From the NCBI RefSeq assembly GCF_036227325.1, contig NZ_CP109467.1, positions 4,030,001-4,094,000 on the forward strand: DNA of 64,000 nucleotides. Direction: 5' to 3'. Source of the stretch: Streptomyces sp. NBC_01465 (GTDB taxonomy: Bacteria; Actinomycetota; Actinomycetes; Streptomycetales; Streptomycetaceae). The position numbers and the translations under genes were made by a program. The notes below the pieces were generated by a model, which was not told the DNA's origin, did no database searches, and saw only the letters and a list, made by a program, of their open reading frames with translations. This document shows positions 43,286 to 52,616 of this stretch, piece after piece (the first letter of the stretch is position 1; every line of letters starts with the position of its first letter).

Positions 43286-44731
43286 TCAGCCTCTGGCCGG
43301 TTTGCCCTTTCCGTACAGCCAGGTGGCGAAGACCTTGTCCAGCTGCTTTCCAGAGGTCTTCTCGCAGAGCGCGATGAACTGCGCCGTGGTCGCGGACGTG
43401 CCCTTCCGCTCGGCGGTCCACGTCTTGAGGATCTTGAAGAAGGCCTTGTCACCGACGGCCTTGCGCACCTGGTGGAGGACCATCGCGCCCCGGTAGTAGA
43501 CCGGCAGGCCGAAGACCTGGCTGCCCTTGACCGGCTTGCCCGGCGGGTACGCCCACAGCTTGTCGCCCGCCGGGATCTCGTAGAGGTGGTCGAACCACTG
43601 CTTCGCCGAGTACGAGCCGTGGTCCTCGCTCCACAGCCACTCGGCATAGGTCGCGAAGCCCTCGTTCAGCCAGATGTCCGACCAGTCGGAGAGCCGGACC
43701 GAGTCGCCGAACCACATGTGCGCGTACTCGTGGACCATCACCTCCGGGTCCAGCGCCTTGCCGTACAGCGGCCGCCCGATCGTCTCCAGCGCGACGCCCA
43801 GCTTCGGGTCGTGGTCGACGATCGCGCCCGCCGAGTGGAAGGGGTAGGGGCCGAAGCGCTTCTCGCCCCAGGCGATGATCTCGGGGATCTTGGCCACGAA
43901 GGTGCGGGCCTTGGGGTTCTGGCGGGGGTCGATGGCGTTGACGACCGGGATTCCGGACTTCGTCGTGCTGGTGGACAGCTCGAACTTCCCGACGGCGAGG
44001 GTGACCTGATACGGGATGGTCGGGTCCTCGTCGTGCCAGCGGAAGGTGTTGCCGTCCTTCCCGGCATACGTGCCGACCGAGACGGCTGTCAGGCCCATGG
44101 GCACGGTCACGGCGATGTCGTACGTCGCCGGGTCCCGGACCGTGTCGTTGACCGGGTACCAGGTCATCGCGCCCAGCGGCTCGCCCATCACCAGGGCGCC
44201 GTCGTCCGTGGTGAGCCAGCCCTCCTCGGTCTCGCCCTTGCGCTTGAGGCTCTTGGGGTTGCCGCCGTACGTGACCGCGACCTTGAACTCCGCGCCCTTG
44301 GCGAGGGCTTGGGCGGGGGTGACGGTCAGTTCCGTACCGGCGCGGGTGAAGGCGGCCTTCTTGTTGTCGACCGTGACCGTCTTGACGGTGAAGCCGGAGA
44401 GGTCGAGGTTGAAGCGGGAGAGGTCCTGGGTGGCCCTCGCCGTCATGGTGCTGGTGCCGGCGAGGACCACGCTGGTCTTGGGCACCACGTTCAGGGCCAG
44501 GTCGTAGTGGATCGCGTCGTAGCCGCCGTTGCCCGAGGACGGGTAGATCGAGTCCTGCAGCCCGGTCGCACCGGGCGTTCCCCGTACGGGAGTTGCCGAA
44601 GGAGACGCCTTCTTCGAGCTGGACGGCTTGGCGTCCGCGGACGGGCTGTCGTCGGGGGAGCAGGCCGCGCAGGCGGCGGCCAGGCCGAGGCTCAGCGCGG
44701 CGGCTATGAAACGTCTGTGAGGTTCACGCAT
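43286..44731 (-). CDS. M1 family metallopeptidase lipoprotein
   Basis: 481 aa. Lipoprotein signal with lipobox (AACAACS, Cys about 24), Ser/Lys-rich linker, N-terminal beta saddle (about 60-245) and thermolysin-like domain. The zinc site is HEYAHMWFG (about 332-340) with the third ligand in NEGFATYAEW (about 355). The GAMEN exopeptidase motif is replaced by GVALETIG. No C-terminal helical domain, as in short secreted M1 peptidases. Aminopeptidase activity outside the cell is likely. ATG 44731 has no good ribosome site; the mRNA may be leaderless. It stands alone between two terminators. Confidence 0.92.
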   Translation of the reverse strand: MREPHRRFIAAALSLGLAAACAACSPDDSPSADAKPSSSKKASPSATPVRGTPGATGLQDSIYPSSGNGGYDAIHYDLALNVVPKTSVVLAGTSTMTARATQDLSRFNLDLSGFTVKTVTVDNKKAAFTRAGTELTVTPAQALAKGAEFKVAVTYGGNPKSLKRKGETEEGWLTTDDGALVMGEPLGAMTWYPVNDTVRDPATYDIAVTVPMGLTAVSVGTYAGKDGNTFRWHDEDPTIPYQVTLAVGKFELSTSTTKSGIPVVNAIDPRQNPKARTFVAKIPEIIAWGEKRFGPYPFHSAGAIVDHDPKLGVALETIGRPLYGKALDPEVMVHEYAHMWFGDSVRLSDWSDIWLNEGFATYAEWLWSEDHGSYSAKQWFDHLYEIPAGDKLWAYPPGKPVKGSQVFGLPVYYRGAMVLHQVRKAVGDKAFFKILKTWTAERKGTSATTAQFIALCEKTSGKQLDKVFATWLYGKGKPARG

Positions 44732-44756
44732 GCGCGCATCATGGCGCACTGCGGAA

Positions 44757-44793
44757 GGACCCCGCGACGGAGAATCGATCCGTCGCGGGGTCC
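44757..44793 (-). terminator. terminator of the bkd operon
   Basis: A 15-bp perfect stem, 44757-44771 with 44779-44793, 6 nt after the E2 stop on the minus strand, with a 7-nt loop. Confidence 0.86.
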
Positions 44794-44798
44794 GACTG

Positions 44799-46154
44799 CT
44801 AGGCCCAGGTGATGAGGCGCTTGGGCTGCTCCAGGATGGCCGCCACATCGGCGAGAACCTTGGAGCCGAGCTCGCCGTCGACCAGGCGGTGGTCGAAGGA
44901 GAGCGCCAGGGTGGTGACCTGACGCGGCTTGACCTTGCCCTTGTGGACCCAGGGCTGGAGCTTGATCGCACCGACCGCGAGGATCGCGGACTCGCCCGGG
45001 TTGAGGATGGGCGTACCGGTGTCGATGCCGAAGACACCGACGTTGGTGATGGTGACCGTGCCGCCCTGCATGGCCGCGGGGGACGTCTTGCCCTCGCGTG
45101 CCGTGGAGACCAGCTCGCCGAGCGCGGCGGCCAGTTCGGGCAGCGTCTTGGCGTCCGCGTCCTTGATGTTCGGGACGATCAGACCGCGCGGGGTGGCCGC
45201 GGCGATGCCCAGGTTCACGTAGTGCTTCTGCACGATCTCCTGGTTCGCCTCGTCCCAGGCCGCGTTGACCTCCGGGTTGCGCTTGATCGCGACCAGGAGG
45301 GCCTTGGCGATGAGCAGGAGGGGGTTCACGCGGAGACCCGCGAGCTCCTTGTCCTCCTTCAGCTCGGCGACGAGCTTCATCGTCCGCGTCACATCGAGCG
45401 TGATGAACTCGGTGACGTGCGGCGCGGTGAAGGCCGATCCGACCATCGCCTGGGCGATCGCCTTGCGAACTCCCTTGACGGGAATGCGTGTTTCACGTGA
45501 AACACGCTCCGTGACCGGCGCCTGCTCCACTGCTACGGGAGCCGGCGTCGCGGCGGGCGCGGGCGCTGCCGCGGCGTGCACGTCCGCACGCGTGACGATG
45601 CCGTCGGGCCCGGTGGCCGTGACGGTCGCCAGGTCGATGCCCAGGTCCTTGGCGAGCTTACGCACCGGAGGCTTGGCCAGCGGGCGGTTCGCGGCCGGCG
45701 CACTGCCGTTGGAGTAGTACGTGCCCTCGGGGGCGCTCTCCGTCTCGGGCTGCGCAGGAACGTCCTTACGGGCGCGGCGCTTGGTCGAGGACTCGGAGAC
45801 CCCGTACCCGACGAGGACCGGCTGGCGGCCTGCGGGCTTGGCCTCCGTGGCGGGCTCCGGCACTGCGGCGGCCACCACCGGCTCGGCGGATCCGGGAGCA
45901 ACGTCGACCGCGATGATCACCTGGCCGACGTCGACCGTCGTGCCCTCGGGGAAGCGCAGCTCGTGCACCACACCGTCGAAGGGGATGGGGAGTTCGACGG
46001 CGGCCTTCGCCGTCTCGACCTCGCACACCACCTGGCCGTCGGTCACCGTGTCACCCGGTGCGACGTACCACTTGAGGATCTCCGCCTCGGTCAGTCCCTC
46101 GCCCACGTCGGGCATCTTGAACTCTCGGAAGCGCGTTGGGTTCTGTGTAGTCAT
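44799..46154 (-). CDS. bkdC: branched-chain 2-oxoacid dehydrogenase E2 (dihydrolipoyl acyltransferase)
   Basis: 451 aa. Lipoyl domain at about 8-85 with the modified Lys in CEVETAKAAVELP (about 47), peripheral-subunit-binding domain at about 145-182 (KLAKDLGIDLATVTATGPDG), and a catalytic domain at about 220-450 ending with LSFDHRLVDGELG, which holds the His/Asp pair. It moves the acyl group from E1 to CoA, forming branched-chain starter CoA esters for fatty acids and polyketides. ATG 46154 is used; GTG 46160 is closer to GAGGAG. It is third in the operon. A perfect parS lies in its linker codons (45489-45504). Confidence 0.94.
   Translation of the reverse strand: MTTQNPTRFREFKMPDVGEGLTEAEILKWYVAPGDTVTDGQVVCEVETAKAAVELPIPFDGVVHELRFPEGTTVDVGQVIIAVDVAPGSAEPVVAAAVPEPATEAKPAGRQPVLVGYGVSESSTKRRARKDVPAQPETESAPEGTYYSNGSAPAANRPLAKPPVRKLAKDLGIDLATVTATGPDGIVTRADVHAAAAPAPAATPAPVAVEQAPVTERVSRETRIPVKGVRKAIAQAMVGSAFTAPHVTEFITLDVTRTMKLVAELKEDKELAGLRVNPLLLIAKALLVAIKRNPEVNAAWDEANQEIVQKHYVNLGIAAATPRGLIVPNIKDADAKTLPELAAALGELVSTAREGKTSPAAMQGGTVTITNVGVFGIDTGTPILNPGESAILAVGAIKLQPWVHKGKVKPRQVTTLALSFDHRLVDGELGSKVLADVAAILEQPKRLITWA
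45489..45504 (+). other. parS-like ParB-binding site 2 (perfect)
   Basis: TGTTTCACGTGAAACA matches the Streptomyces parS consensus at all 16 positions, and the palindrome continues to 22 bp (45486-45507). It is in the coding region of E2, in the codons for the segment RVSRETR of an interdomain linker. Confidence 0.88.
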
Positions 46155-46168
46155 GGTCACGGCGCTCC

Positions 46169-47149
46169 TCAGTACGCAAGCGAGCGGTCGACGGCGTCGA
46201 GCACCCGGTCCAGGCCCGGCAGGTACTCCTCTTCCAGACGCGCCGGCGGATACGGCGTGTGGTACCCGCCGACCCGCAGCACGGGCGCCTCCAGGTGGTA
46301 GAAGCTCCGCTCGGTGATGCGGGCGGCGATCTCCGCGCCCGTACCGAGGAAGACCGGAGCCTCGTGCACGACGACCAGGCGCCGTGTCTTCTCCACCGAG
46401 GACTGGATCGTGTCGAAGTCGAGCGGCGACATCGAGCGCAGGTCGACGACCTCGAGGGACTTGCCCTCCTCCTGCGCCGCTGCGGCCGCCTCCAGGCAGA
46501 CCTTCACCATCGGCCCGTACGCGACGAGCGTCAGGTCCGTGCCCTCACGGGCGATGCGCGCCTTGTGCAGCGGGGACGGGATGGCGTCGGTGTCGACGTC
46601 GCCCTTGTCCCAGTAGCGCCGCTTGGGCTCGAAGAAAATGATCGGGTCGTCGCTCTGGATGGCCTGCTGCATCATCCAGTAGGCGTCCGAGGAGTTGGAA
46701 GGCGAGACGACCTTCAGGCCCGCCACGTGCGCGAACAGCGCCTCGGGCGACTCGGAGTGGTGCTCGACGGCACCGATGCCGCCGCCGTACGGGATGCGGA
46801 TGACGACGGGGAGCTTGATCTTGCCGAGCGCGCGGGCGTGCATCTTCGCGAGCTGCGTGACGATCTGGTCGTACGCGGGGAAGACGAAGCCGTCGAACTG
46901 GATCTCCACGACGGGCCGGTAGCCGCGCAGCGCGAGCCCGATCGCGGTGCCGACGATTCCGGACTCGGCGAGCGGGGTGTCGATGACGCGGCCGTCGCCG
47001 AAGTCCTTGTGGAGGCCGTCGGTGACGCGGAAGACGCCGCCGAGACGGCCGACGTCCTCGCCCATGATGAGGACCTTGGGGTCGTTCTCCATCGCCTTGC
47101 GCAGCGATTCGTTGATCGCCTTGGCGATCGGCATCTTGGTCGCAGCCAT
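46169..47149 (-). CDS. bkdB: branched-chain 2-oxoacid dehydrogenase E1 beta subunit
   Basis: 326 aa, transketolase-like pyrimidine-binding domain (about 4-180, KVLIMGEDVGRLGGVF, DTPLAESGIVGTAIG) and C-terminal transketolase domain (about 200-320). It pairs with E1 alpha as alpha2beta2 to decarboxylate branched-chain 2-oxoacids from Val, Leu and Ile. ATG 47149 lies 2 nt after the E1 alpha stop, and the next gene, E2, follows 14 nt downstream, so the three genes are one operon. A pyruvate-type specificity cannot be fully excluded from sequence alone. Confidence 0.94.
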   Translation of the reverse strand: MAATKMPIAKAINESLRKAMENDPKVLIMGEDVGRLGGVFRVTDGLHKDFGDGRVIDTPLAESGIVGTAIGLALRGYRPVVEIQFDGFVFPAYDQIVTQLAKMHARALGKIKLPVVIRIPYGGGIGAVEHHSESPEALFAHVAGLKVVSPSNSSDAYWMMQQAIQSDDPIIFFEPKRRYWDKGDVDTDAIPSPLHKARIAREGTDLTLVAYGPMVKVCLEAAAAAQEEGKSLEVVDLRSMSPLDFDTIQSSVEKTRRLVVVHEAPVFLGTGAEIAARITERSFYHLEAPVLRVGGYHTPYPPARLEEEYLPGLDRVLDAVDRSLAY

Positions 47150-47151
47150 GA

Positions 47152-48309
47152 TCAGTTGCCCTCCTCTGCGAAGGACGCCTGGTAGGCGGCGAACTGCGCG
47201 CGCTCCTCGTCGACCAGTGCGTGGCCGTCCGCGTGGGTGTGCTCGAAGATGGCGAGGGGGTCCGGGTCGGGCATCGCCCGCACGGCCTCGCGCACCCGCT
47301 TGCCCATGGTCTCGCTCTCGGCCTCGAGCTCGTCGAAGTACGCCTGGTCGGCGGCGCCTTCGGCCTCCAGATAGCGCTGGAGCCTGAGGATCGGGTCCTT
47401 GGCCTCCCAGGCGACGCGCTCGTCGTCGTTGCGGTACTTGGAGGGGTCGTCGGAGGTGGTGTGCGCACCCATGCGGTACGTGAACGCCTCGATCAACGTG
47501 GGCCCTTCGCCCCTGCGGGCGCGCTCCAGCGCCTCCTTCGTCACGGCGAGGCAGGCCAGGACGTCGTTGCCGTCGACCCGTACGCCGGGGAAGCCGAAGC
47601 CCTGGGCGCGCTGGTAGAGCGGCACGCGCATCTGCTTCTCGGTGGGCTCGGAGATCGCCCACTGGTTGTTCTGGCAGAAGAAGACGACCGGGGCGTTGTA
47701 GACGGCCGCGAAGTTGAAGGACTCCAGGACGTCGCCCTGGCTGGAGGCGCCGTCACCGAAGTACGCGACGACCGCGGAGTCCGCGCCGTCCTTGGCCACG
47801 CCCATCGCGTAACCGGTCGCGTGCAGCGTCTGCGAGCCGATGACGATCGTGTAGAGGTGGAAGTTGTTGGTGTTGGGGTCCCAGCCGCCGTGGTTCACGC
47901 CGCGGAACATGCCGAGCAGGTTGGTCGGGTCGACCCCGCGGCACCAGGCGACGCCGTGCTCGCGGTAGGTCGGGAAGACGTAGTCGTCCTCGCGGGTGGC
48001 CCGCCCCGAGCCGATCTGCGCGGCCTCCTGGCCGAGCAGGGACGCCCACAGGCCCAGTTCGCCCTGGCGCTGGAGGCTGGTGGCCTCGGCGTCGAAGCGG
48101 CGGGTCAGGACCATGTCCCGGTACAGACCGCGCAGCTCGTCGTGGGTCAGCTCCACGTCGTAGTCGGGGTGCCGTACGCGCTCGCCCTCGGGCGTCAGCA
48201 GCTGTACGAGCTGGGGCTCGGAACTCTGTGGCGGCTTGGCGGCTGCGCTGCTTGCGCGCTTGCTGCTGCTGCGTCGCGGTTTACGCGCGGCAGTGCTCTC
48301 CACGGTCAC
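47152..48309 (-). CDS. bkdA: branched-chain 2-oxoacid dehydrogenase E1 alpha subunit
   Basis: 385 aa. A Lys/Arg/Ser-rich N-terminal tail (about 1-35) precedes the thiamine diphosphate domain. The cofactor motif runs from GDGASSQGD (about 185) to NNQWAIS (about 214). The phosphorylation-loop-like segment YRMGAHTTSDDPSKYR (about 275-290) is typical of branched-chain E1 alpha. It carries out the decarboxylation of branched-chain 2-oxoacids. GTG 48309 has GGAGGAG upstream. First gene of the bkd operon; the region to 48648 separates it from a divergent response regulator gene. Confidence 0.95.
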   Translation of the reverse strand: MTVESTAARKPRRSSSKRASSAAAKPPQSSEPQLVQLLTPEGERVRHPDYDVELTHDELRGLYRDMVLTRRFDAEATSLQRQGELGLWASLLGQEAAQIGSGRATREDDYVFPTYREHGVAWCRGVDPTNLLGMFRGVNHGGWDPNTNNFHLYTIVIGSQTLHATGYAMGVAKDGADSAVVAYFGDGASSQGDVLESFNFAAVYNAPVVFFCQNNQWAISEPTEKQMRVPLYQRAQGFGFPGVRVDGNDVLACLAVTKEALERARRGEGPTLIEAFTYRMGAHTTSDDPSKYRNDDERVAWEAKDPILRLQRYLEAEGAADQAYFDELEAESETMGKRVREAVRAMPDPDPLAIFEHTHADGHALVDEERAQFAAYQASFAEEGN

Positions 48310-48647
48310 GTGCGTGCTCCTCCGTCGGTCCGGTCCCCGGGTTCGCCGGTGACCAGTGCGGCTCGCCTGTTGTCCTCTGCCCCCGCACGGGGTGGGTGCG
48401 GCGCGGCCGGGAACAGGCGTGACAGGTGCCCCGGCGAGCGCCCTGTCAAAAGCACGTTACCCAGTGTCTGACGGAACTGCGAAACCCCATTTGACCTGCG
48501 ATTTTGCTTGGATTTCCAAGTAAATCGAGAAAAGGGGAAACAGCCGCTGGTCAGAGCACTGGTATCAGCCTGACAGGGAGCCGGAACAGAGGCACGTTAT
48601 CCCGGTCACCCCGGGCACGGGAAGAGTTCGTATGTGAGACTGAGCCC
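48310..48647. promoter_or_regulatory. divergent control region between bkdA and response regulator genes
   Basis: 338 bp without a gene. About 48480-48540 is clearly AT-richer than its surroundings and contains TTGACC (48491-48496), a possible -35, and the palindrome CTTGGATTTCCAAG (48507-48520). Divergent promoters with a shared operator are likely, but I cannot identify start points. Streptomyces bkd genes are known to be controlled by Lrp/AsnC-type regulators; no such gene is near. Confidence 0.45.
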
Positions 48648-49307
48648 GTGCGCGAAGACGGAAAAATCCGGGTATTTCTCCTTGACGACCATGAAGTGGT
48701 GCGTCGTGGAGTCCATGAGCTGCTCTCGGTCGAGGAGGACATCGAGGTCGTCGGCGAGGCCGGTACGGCAGCAGATGCCCTGGTCAGGATCCCTGCGACC
48801 CGGCCGGACGTCGCGGTGCTCGACGTACGGCTGCCCGACGGCAGCGGTGTCGAGGTCTGCCGCGAGATCCGCTCCCAGGACGAGTCGATCAAGTGCCTGA
48901 TGCTGACCTCGTTCGCCGACGACGAGGCGCTCTTCGACGCGATCATGGCCGGGGCCTCGGGTTACGTACTCAAGGCGATCCGCGGCAATGAGCTGCTGAA
49001 CGCGGTACGGGACGTGGCCGCGGGCAAGTCCCTGCTCGACCCGGTCGCCACCGCCCGGGTGCTCGAGCGGCTGCGCGACGGCGGGAAGTCCAAGGGCGAC
49101 GACCGGCTCGCGAACCTCACCGAGCAGGAGCGGAAGATCCTCGACCTGATCGGCGAGGGCCTGACCAACCGCGTGATCGGCGAAAGGCTGCACCTCGCCG
49201 AGAAAACGATCAAGAATTATGTCTCCAGTCTCCTTTCCAAGCTGGGCATGGAACGGCGCTCGCAGGCCGCGGCCTATGTGGCGCGCATTCAGGCCGAGAA
49301 GCGCTGA
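48648..49307 (+). CDS. NarL/FixJ-type response regulator
   Basis: 219 aa. Receiver domain at about 6-122 with the acidic pair DDHE, the phospho-acceptor Asp in VAVLDVRLPDG (about 56) and Lys in GYVLKAIRG (about 106). LuxR-type HTH at about 150-213 (LTEQERKILDLIGEGLTNRV, then EKTIKNYVSSLLSKLGMERR). Similar to DevR/NarL regulators. No sensor kinase gene is adjacent, so it is an orphan; the S. coelicolor gene in this position (SCO3818, from memory) is also one. GTG 48648 is taken as start because no in-frame start with a ribosome site lies upstream. Confidence 0.92.
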   Translation: MREDGKIRVFLLDDHEVVRRGVHELLSVEEDIEVVGEAGTAADALVRIPATRPDVAVLDVRLPDGSGVEVCREIRSQDESIKCLMLTSFADDEALFDAIMAGASGYVLKAIRGNELLNAVRDVAAGKSLLDPVATARVLERLRDGGKSKGDDRLANLTEQERKILDLIGEGLTNRVIGERLHLAEKTIKNYVSSLLSKLGMERRSQAAAYVARIQAEKR

Positions 49308-49392
49308 CGGAGATTATTCGGGACTTACGTCCCGATTCGTCGGGGCCGGAGCCCCTTTTGCGACACCCTGCCGGCGGCGCAGAGTGGAGAAC

Positions 49393-49812
49393 ATGTCCAC
49401 CGAGGAACTCCGCGCCCTGCAGCTGCTCCGCCGTGTCACCTACGGCCGGGTGGCCACCAGCATGCGAGCGCTGCCCTTCCTCGCCATAGCCCGCCACATC
49501 GTGACCCCCGACGGCGAGGTCGTCCTGCGGATGCACTCGGGCCTCGGCCACCACGAGGCCTGCCTGGGCAGCGTGGTCACCTACGCCGCCGACAACCTGG
49601 GGCTCGGGGAGCCCGAGCTGTGGACGGTGCAGTTCACCGGCACCGCCGAAGCGACCGAACCGACGCACGAGGAGCTCGCACTCTTCGAGCCCGCCCCGGT
49701 CGAGGTCAACGGCGAACCCTTCGACCCGGTCCACATGCGGATCGCCCCGCAGTTCGTGAACATCGACCGCATCGCATATGCCCGACCGCGAGCAGTCAGC
49801 CACGCTGCGTGA
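49393..49812 (+). CDS. pyridoxamine 5'-phosphate oxidase-like FMN-binding protein
   Basis: 139 aa, split-barrel fold of the pyridoxamine oxidase-like family: GRVATSMRALPFLAIARHIV (about 20-40), VVLRMHSGLGHHEACLGSVV (about 45-65) and VQFTGTAEATEP (about 80-90) are the usual strands. Such proteins bind FMN or F420 or have lost cofactor binding; which applies is not evident. ATG 49393 has GGAG upstream. It lies between the response regulator and an APH-like gene, 15 nt before the latter; the two may be cotranscribed. Confidence 0.85.
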   Translation: MSTEELRALQLLRRVTYGRVATSMRALPFLAIARHIVTPDGEVVLRMHSGLGHHEACLGSVVTYAADNLGLGEPELWTVQFTGTAEATEPTHEELALFEPAPVEVNGEPFDPVHMRIAPQFVNIDRIAYARPRAVSHAA

Positions 49813-49827
49813 ATTAACATCTGGCGA

Positions 49828-50829
49828 GTGCCGCGCTCATCTGACAACGTGCCCCCCGTAGGCACTCTGCTGCGCCGCTACGCGTCCGCCGGCGACCCGC
49901 TCTCCTGCGAACCCGTCGCGCAGGGCCTGCTGAACCGCGGCTACCGGCTCGCCACCACCAGGGGCGACTACTTCCTCAAGCACCACCTCGACGGCGACGC
50001 GGACACCATTGCGCGCCAGCACCGGGCCACCCAGCGCCTCGGCCGGCTCGGCGTCCCGGTCGCACCTCCCGTGGCGGACGCCGACGGCTCCACCGTCGCG
50101 GTGATCGGCGGGCACTGCTACGCCCTCCACCCCTGGATCGACGGGCGCCACCGCGTCGGTGCGCAGCTCAGCGCCGTCGGATCGCGGCGGCTCGGGGCGC
50201 TGCTCGGTCTCGTACACACCTGCCTGGAACGGGTGATGGAGGCAGAGCCCCCGGCCACCCACGAGAGCGCCGACCCGGCGGACTCCTTCACGCTGATCGA
50301 CGAGCTGCTCGGGCTCGCGCGCGACCGCTCGCCCCGGGACGCCTTCGACGAGCTGGCCGAACACCGCCTGCTGGAGCGCCGTTCGCTGCTGGAGCACCAT
50401 GCGCACCGGCGGCCGCCGGCCGGGGGCGGCGGGGGCTGGGTGCACGGGGACTTCCATCCGCTGAACCTGCTCTACCGGGGCGCCGAACCCGCGGCGATCG
50501 TCGACTGGGACCGGCTGGGGGTGCAGCCGCGCGCGGAAGAGGCGGTGCGGGCCGCGATGATCTTCTTCGTACGGCCCGCGGGGGAGCTGGAGCTGGCGAA
50601 GGTACGGGCCTACGCGCGCGCCTACCGGCTCGCGGCGGGGGCGGACGCGGGGGAACTCGCCGCCGCGGTGCACCGGGTCTGGTGGGAGCGGCTCAACGAC
50701 TTCTGGATACTGCGCTGGCGCTACCAGCTGCACGACCGCAGGGCCGACGCGCAGTTTCCTGCGGCATCGGCCCTGGCGGTGTGGTGGACGCGCGAGTACG
50801 ACGCGGTGTGCGAGGCGTTCGCGGGGTGA
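49828..50829 (+). CDS. APH-like phosphotransferase
   Basis: 333 aa with the aminoglycoside phosphotransferase/choline kinase fold. The catalytic loop HGDFHPLNLLY is at about 206-216 and the metal Asp in AIVDWDRLGV near 228. The N-lobe nucleotide region is at about 25-110 (FLKHHLDGD holds the likely Lys). Substrate unknown; such genes act on antibiotics, sugars or homoserine. The codon use matches neighbours, so there is no sign of transfer. GTG 49828; it follows the FMN-fold gene and is convergent with the kinase gene at 50837 with a gap of 7 nt. Confidence 0.87.
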   Translation: MPRSSDNVPPVGTLLRRYASAGDPLSCEPVAQGLLNRGYRLATTRGDYFLKHHLDGDADTIARQHRATQRLGRLGVPVAPPVADADGSTVAVIGGHCYALHPWIDGRHRVGAQLSAVGSRRLGALLGLVHTCLERVMEAEPPATHESADPADSFTLIDELLGLARDRSPRDAFDELAEHRLLERRSLLEHHAHRRPPAGGGGGWVHGDFHPLNLLYRGAEPAAIVDWDRLGVQPRAEEAVRAAMIFFVRPAGELELAKVRAYARAYRLAAGADAGELAAAVHRVWWERLNDFWILRWRYQLHDRRADAQFPAASALAVWWTREYDAVCEAFAG

Positions 50830-50836
50830 GTCCTGG

Positions 50837-52351
50837 TCAGGGGGCGGCGGGGGAACTGCTGCCCCCGCCGGGGCCGCCCGCGCCGCCGCCTGCGGTGTCC
50901 GTGGGTTCGGGATCGGTCGGGGTGTCCGACGGGGTCGGCGTAGGCGGCTTGGACGTCGGAGTCTCCGACGGCGGCTCCGACGTGGGCGCCTCCGACGTCG
51001 GCGCCTGCGAAGACTCCGTCGGCGTCGGCGACTCCTCGCCGCCCGTCGACGTGTCCTCCGTGGACGGGTCCTCGGAGGTCGTGTCCGACGGGGTGTCCTC
51101 CGGCTGCTCCGACTGGGACTGCGTGACGGACGGGGACTTGGTCGTGTCCGTACCGCCGCCATCGCCCTTCGTGCCGAAGCCGTCCAGCGCGAAGACGATG
51201 CCCGTCACGATCGCGGCCACCGCGAGCGCGGCGACCACCCACATCCAGGCGCGGCCGTTCTTGCGCGGGCCGCCGGAGCCGTCGTACGCACCGTCGTCCG
51301 GGTTCATCGGCGGCAGGATCGGGCCCTGCGAGGTGTCGCTGTACTGGTTCTGGCCCAGCATGGCCGTCGCCGCCGTACTGCCCATGGGGGGCGTGCCCTC
51401 GGGCAGGACAACGGGACCGGTGTTCCAGGTGCCGGTGTGGCCACCCTGCTGCTGGAGCATCTGCAGGGAGTACGCGACCAGGCCGCGCATCTCCTCCGCG
51501 CTCTGGAAGCGGTCGTCGGGGTCCTTGGCAAGAGAACGCATGACGAGGCCGTCGAGTTCCGGCGGCACCGACGACGACGCCTGCGAGGGCGGCAGCGGGA
51601 TGTCCTGGACGTGCTGGTAGACCACGGACAGCGGCGTCTCACCCGTGAACGGGGGCCGCAGCGCGAGCAGTTCGTACAGCAGACAGCCCGTGGCGTACAG
51701 GTCGGACCGGTGGTCGACGGCCTTGCCGAGCGCCTGCTCGGGGGAGAGGTACTGCGGCGTGCCCATGACCATGCCGGTCTGCGTCATCGTCGACTGCGCA
51801 CCGTGCAGGGCGCGTGCGATGCCGAAGTCCATCACCTTCACCGCACCGCTGTTGGTGATGATGACGTTGGCCGGCTTGATGTCCCGGTGCACGATGCCGT
51901 GCTGGTGGGAGTAGGCGAGCGCCTCCAGCACACCGGAGACGATGATCAGCGCCTGCTCGGGCGGCGGGGCCTCCGCGCTGATCAGCAGATCGCGGATGGT
52001 GCGGCCCTCGACGAGCTCCATCACGATGTACGAGACGGTGTTGCCGCCCCAGTGGTCCTCGCCGGAGTCGTACACGGCGACGACCGCATGGTGGTTCAGA
52101 CCCGCGACCGACTGTGCCTCGCGGGTGAACCGGGCCTTGGAGACCGGGTCTTCGGCCAGATCGGAGCGGAGCAGCTTGACCGCGACGGTACGGCCGAGCC
52201 GTACGTCCTCGGCCGCGAAGACCTCGGCCATGCCGCCTCGTCCGAGACGGTGGGTGAGGCGGTAGCGGCCGTCGCCGACCAGCCCGCCGATCCCCCAGTT
52301 CTCCGGCGCGTCCGGCATACCGCCGCCGTTTGCCTCGGATTCGGGTGCCAT
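50837..52351 (-). CDS. membrane Ser/Thr protein kinase with Thr/Ser/Pro-rich extracellular tail
   Basis: 504 aa. Kinase domain at about 29-290: glycine loop LGRGGMAEVF, Lys in VAVKLL, catalytic HRDIKPANV (about 152), DFG and the activation loop TMTQTGMVMGTPQYLSPEQ. A membrane helix lies at about 372-393 (WVVAALAVAAIVTGIVFAL) and the last 105 residues are a Ser/Thr/Pro/Glu-rich extracellular tail with repeated TPT, TSE and PSD units. There is no PASTA domain, so its ligand would differ from the neighbour kinase at 52617. ATG 52351; divergent from that kinase. Confidence 0.93.
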   Translation of the reverse strand: MAPESEANGGGMPDAPENWGIGGLVGDGRYRLTHRLGRGGMAEVFAAEDVRLGRTVAVKLLRSDLAEDPVSKARFTREAQSVAGLNHHAVVAVYDSGEDHWGGNTVSYIVMELVEGRTIRDLLISAEAPPPEQALIIVSGVLEALAYSHQHGIVHRDIKPANVIITNSGAVKVMDFGIARALHGAQSTMTQTGMVMGTPQYLSPEQALGKAVDHRSDLYATGCLLYELLALRPPFTGETPLSVVYQHVQDIPLPPSQASSSVPPELDGLVMRSLAKDPDDRFQSAEEMRGLVAYSLQMLQQQGGHTGTWNTGPVVLPEGTPPMGSTAATAMLGQNQYSDTSQGPILPPMNPDDGAYDGSGGPRKNGRAWMWVVAALAVAAIVTGIVFALDGFGTKGDGGGTDTTKSPSVTQSQSEQPEDTPSDTTSEDPSTEDTSTGGEESPTPTESSQAPTSEAPTSEPPSETPTSKPPTPTPSDTPTDPEPTDTAGGGAGGPGGGSSSPAAP

Positions 52352-52616
52352 CAGTCCTCGCCGTCGTTTCGGTCCGCGTCAGCGGGTGGTCCTCAGGTAC
52401 TTTGCCTCGTCACGCTACAGGCTCGGTCTGATGGGCCGGTTCGGGAATGACCGGTCATCAAACCGGTTCTCGCTGTACCCATGCAAATTCTCTGTGCTTT
52501 CTCTTCCCGTACGGTCACGGAACGGGCATCCGGCTTGACGTGTCAGTGCCCTCGGGCAGACTTGCCCGGTACAACGGGAAGATCCGCAGGATCCGCGGCC
52601 AGGGGGATGCACAGTC

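Noticed and set aside
45486..45507. CACGTG palindrome read as a generic E-box-like operator
   Set aside because: It lies inside a coding region and matches parS at all 16 positions; parS is the simpler reading.
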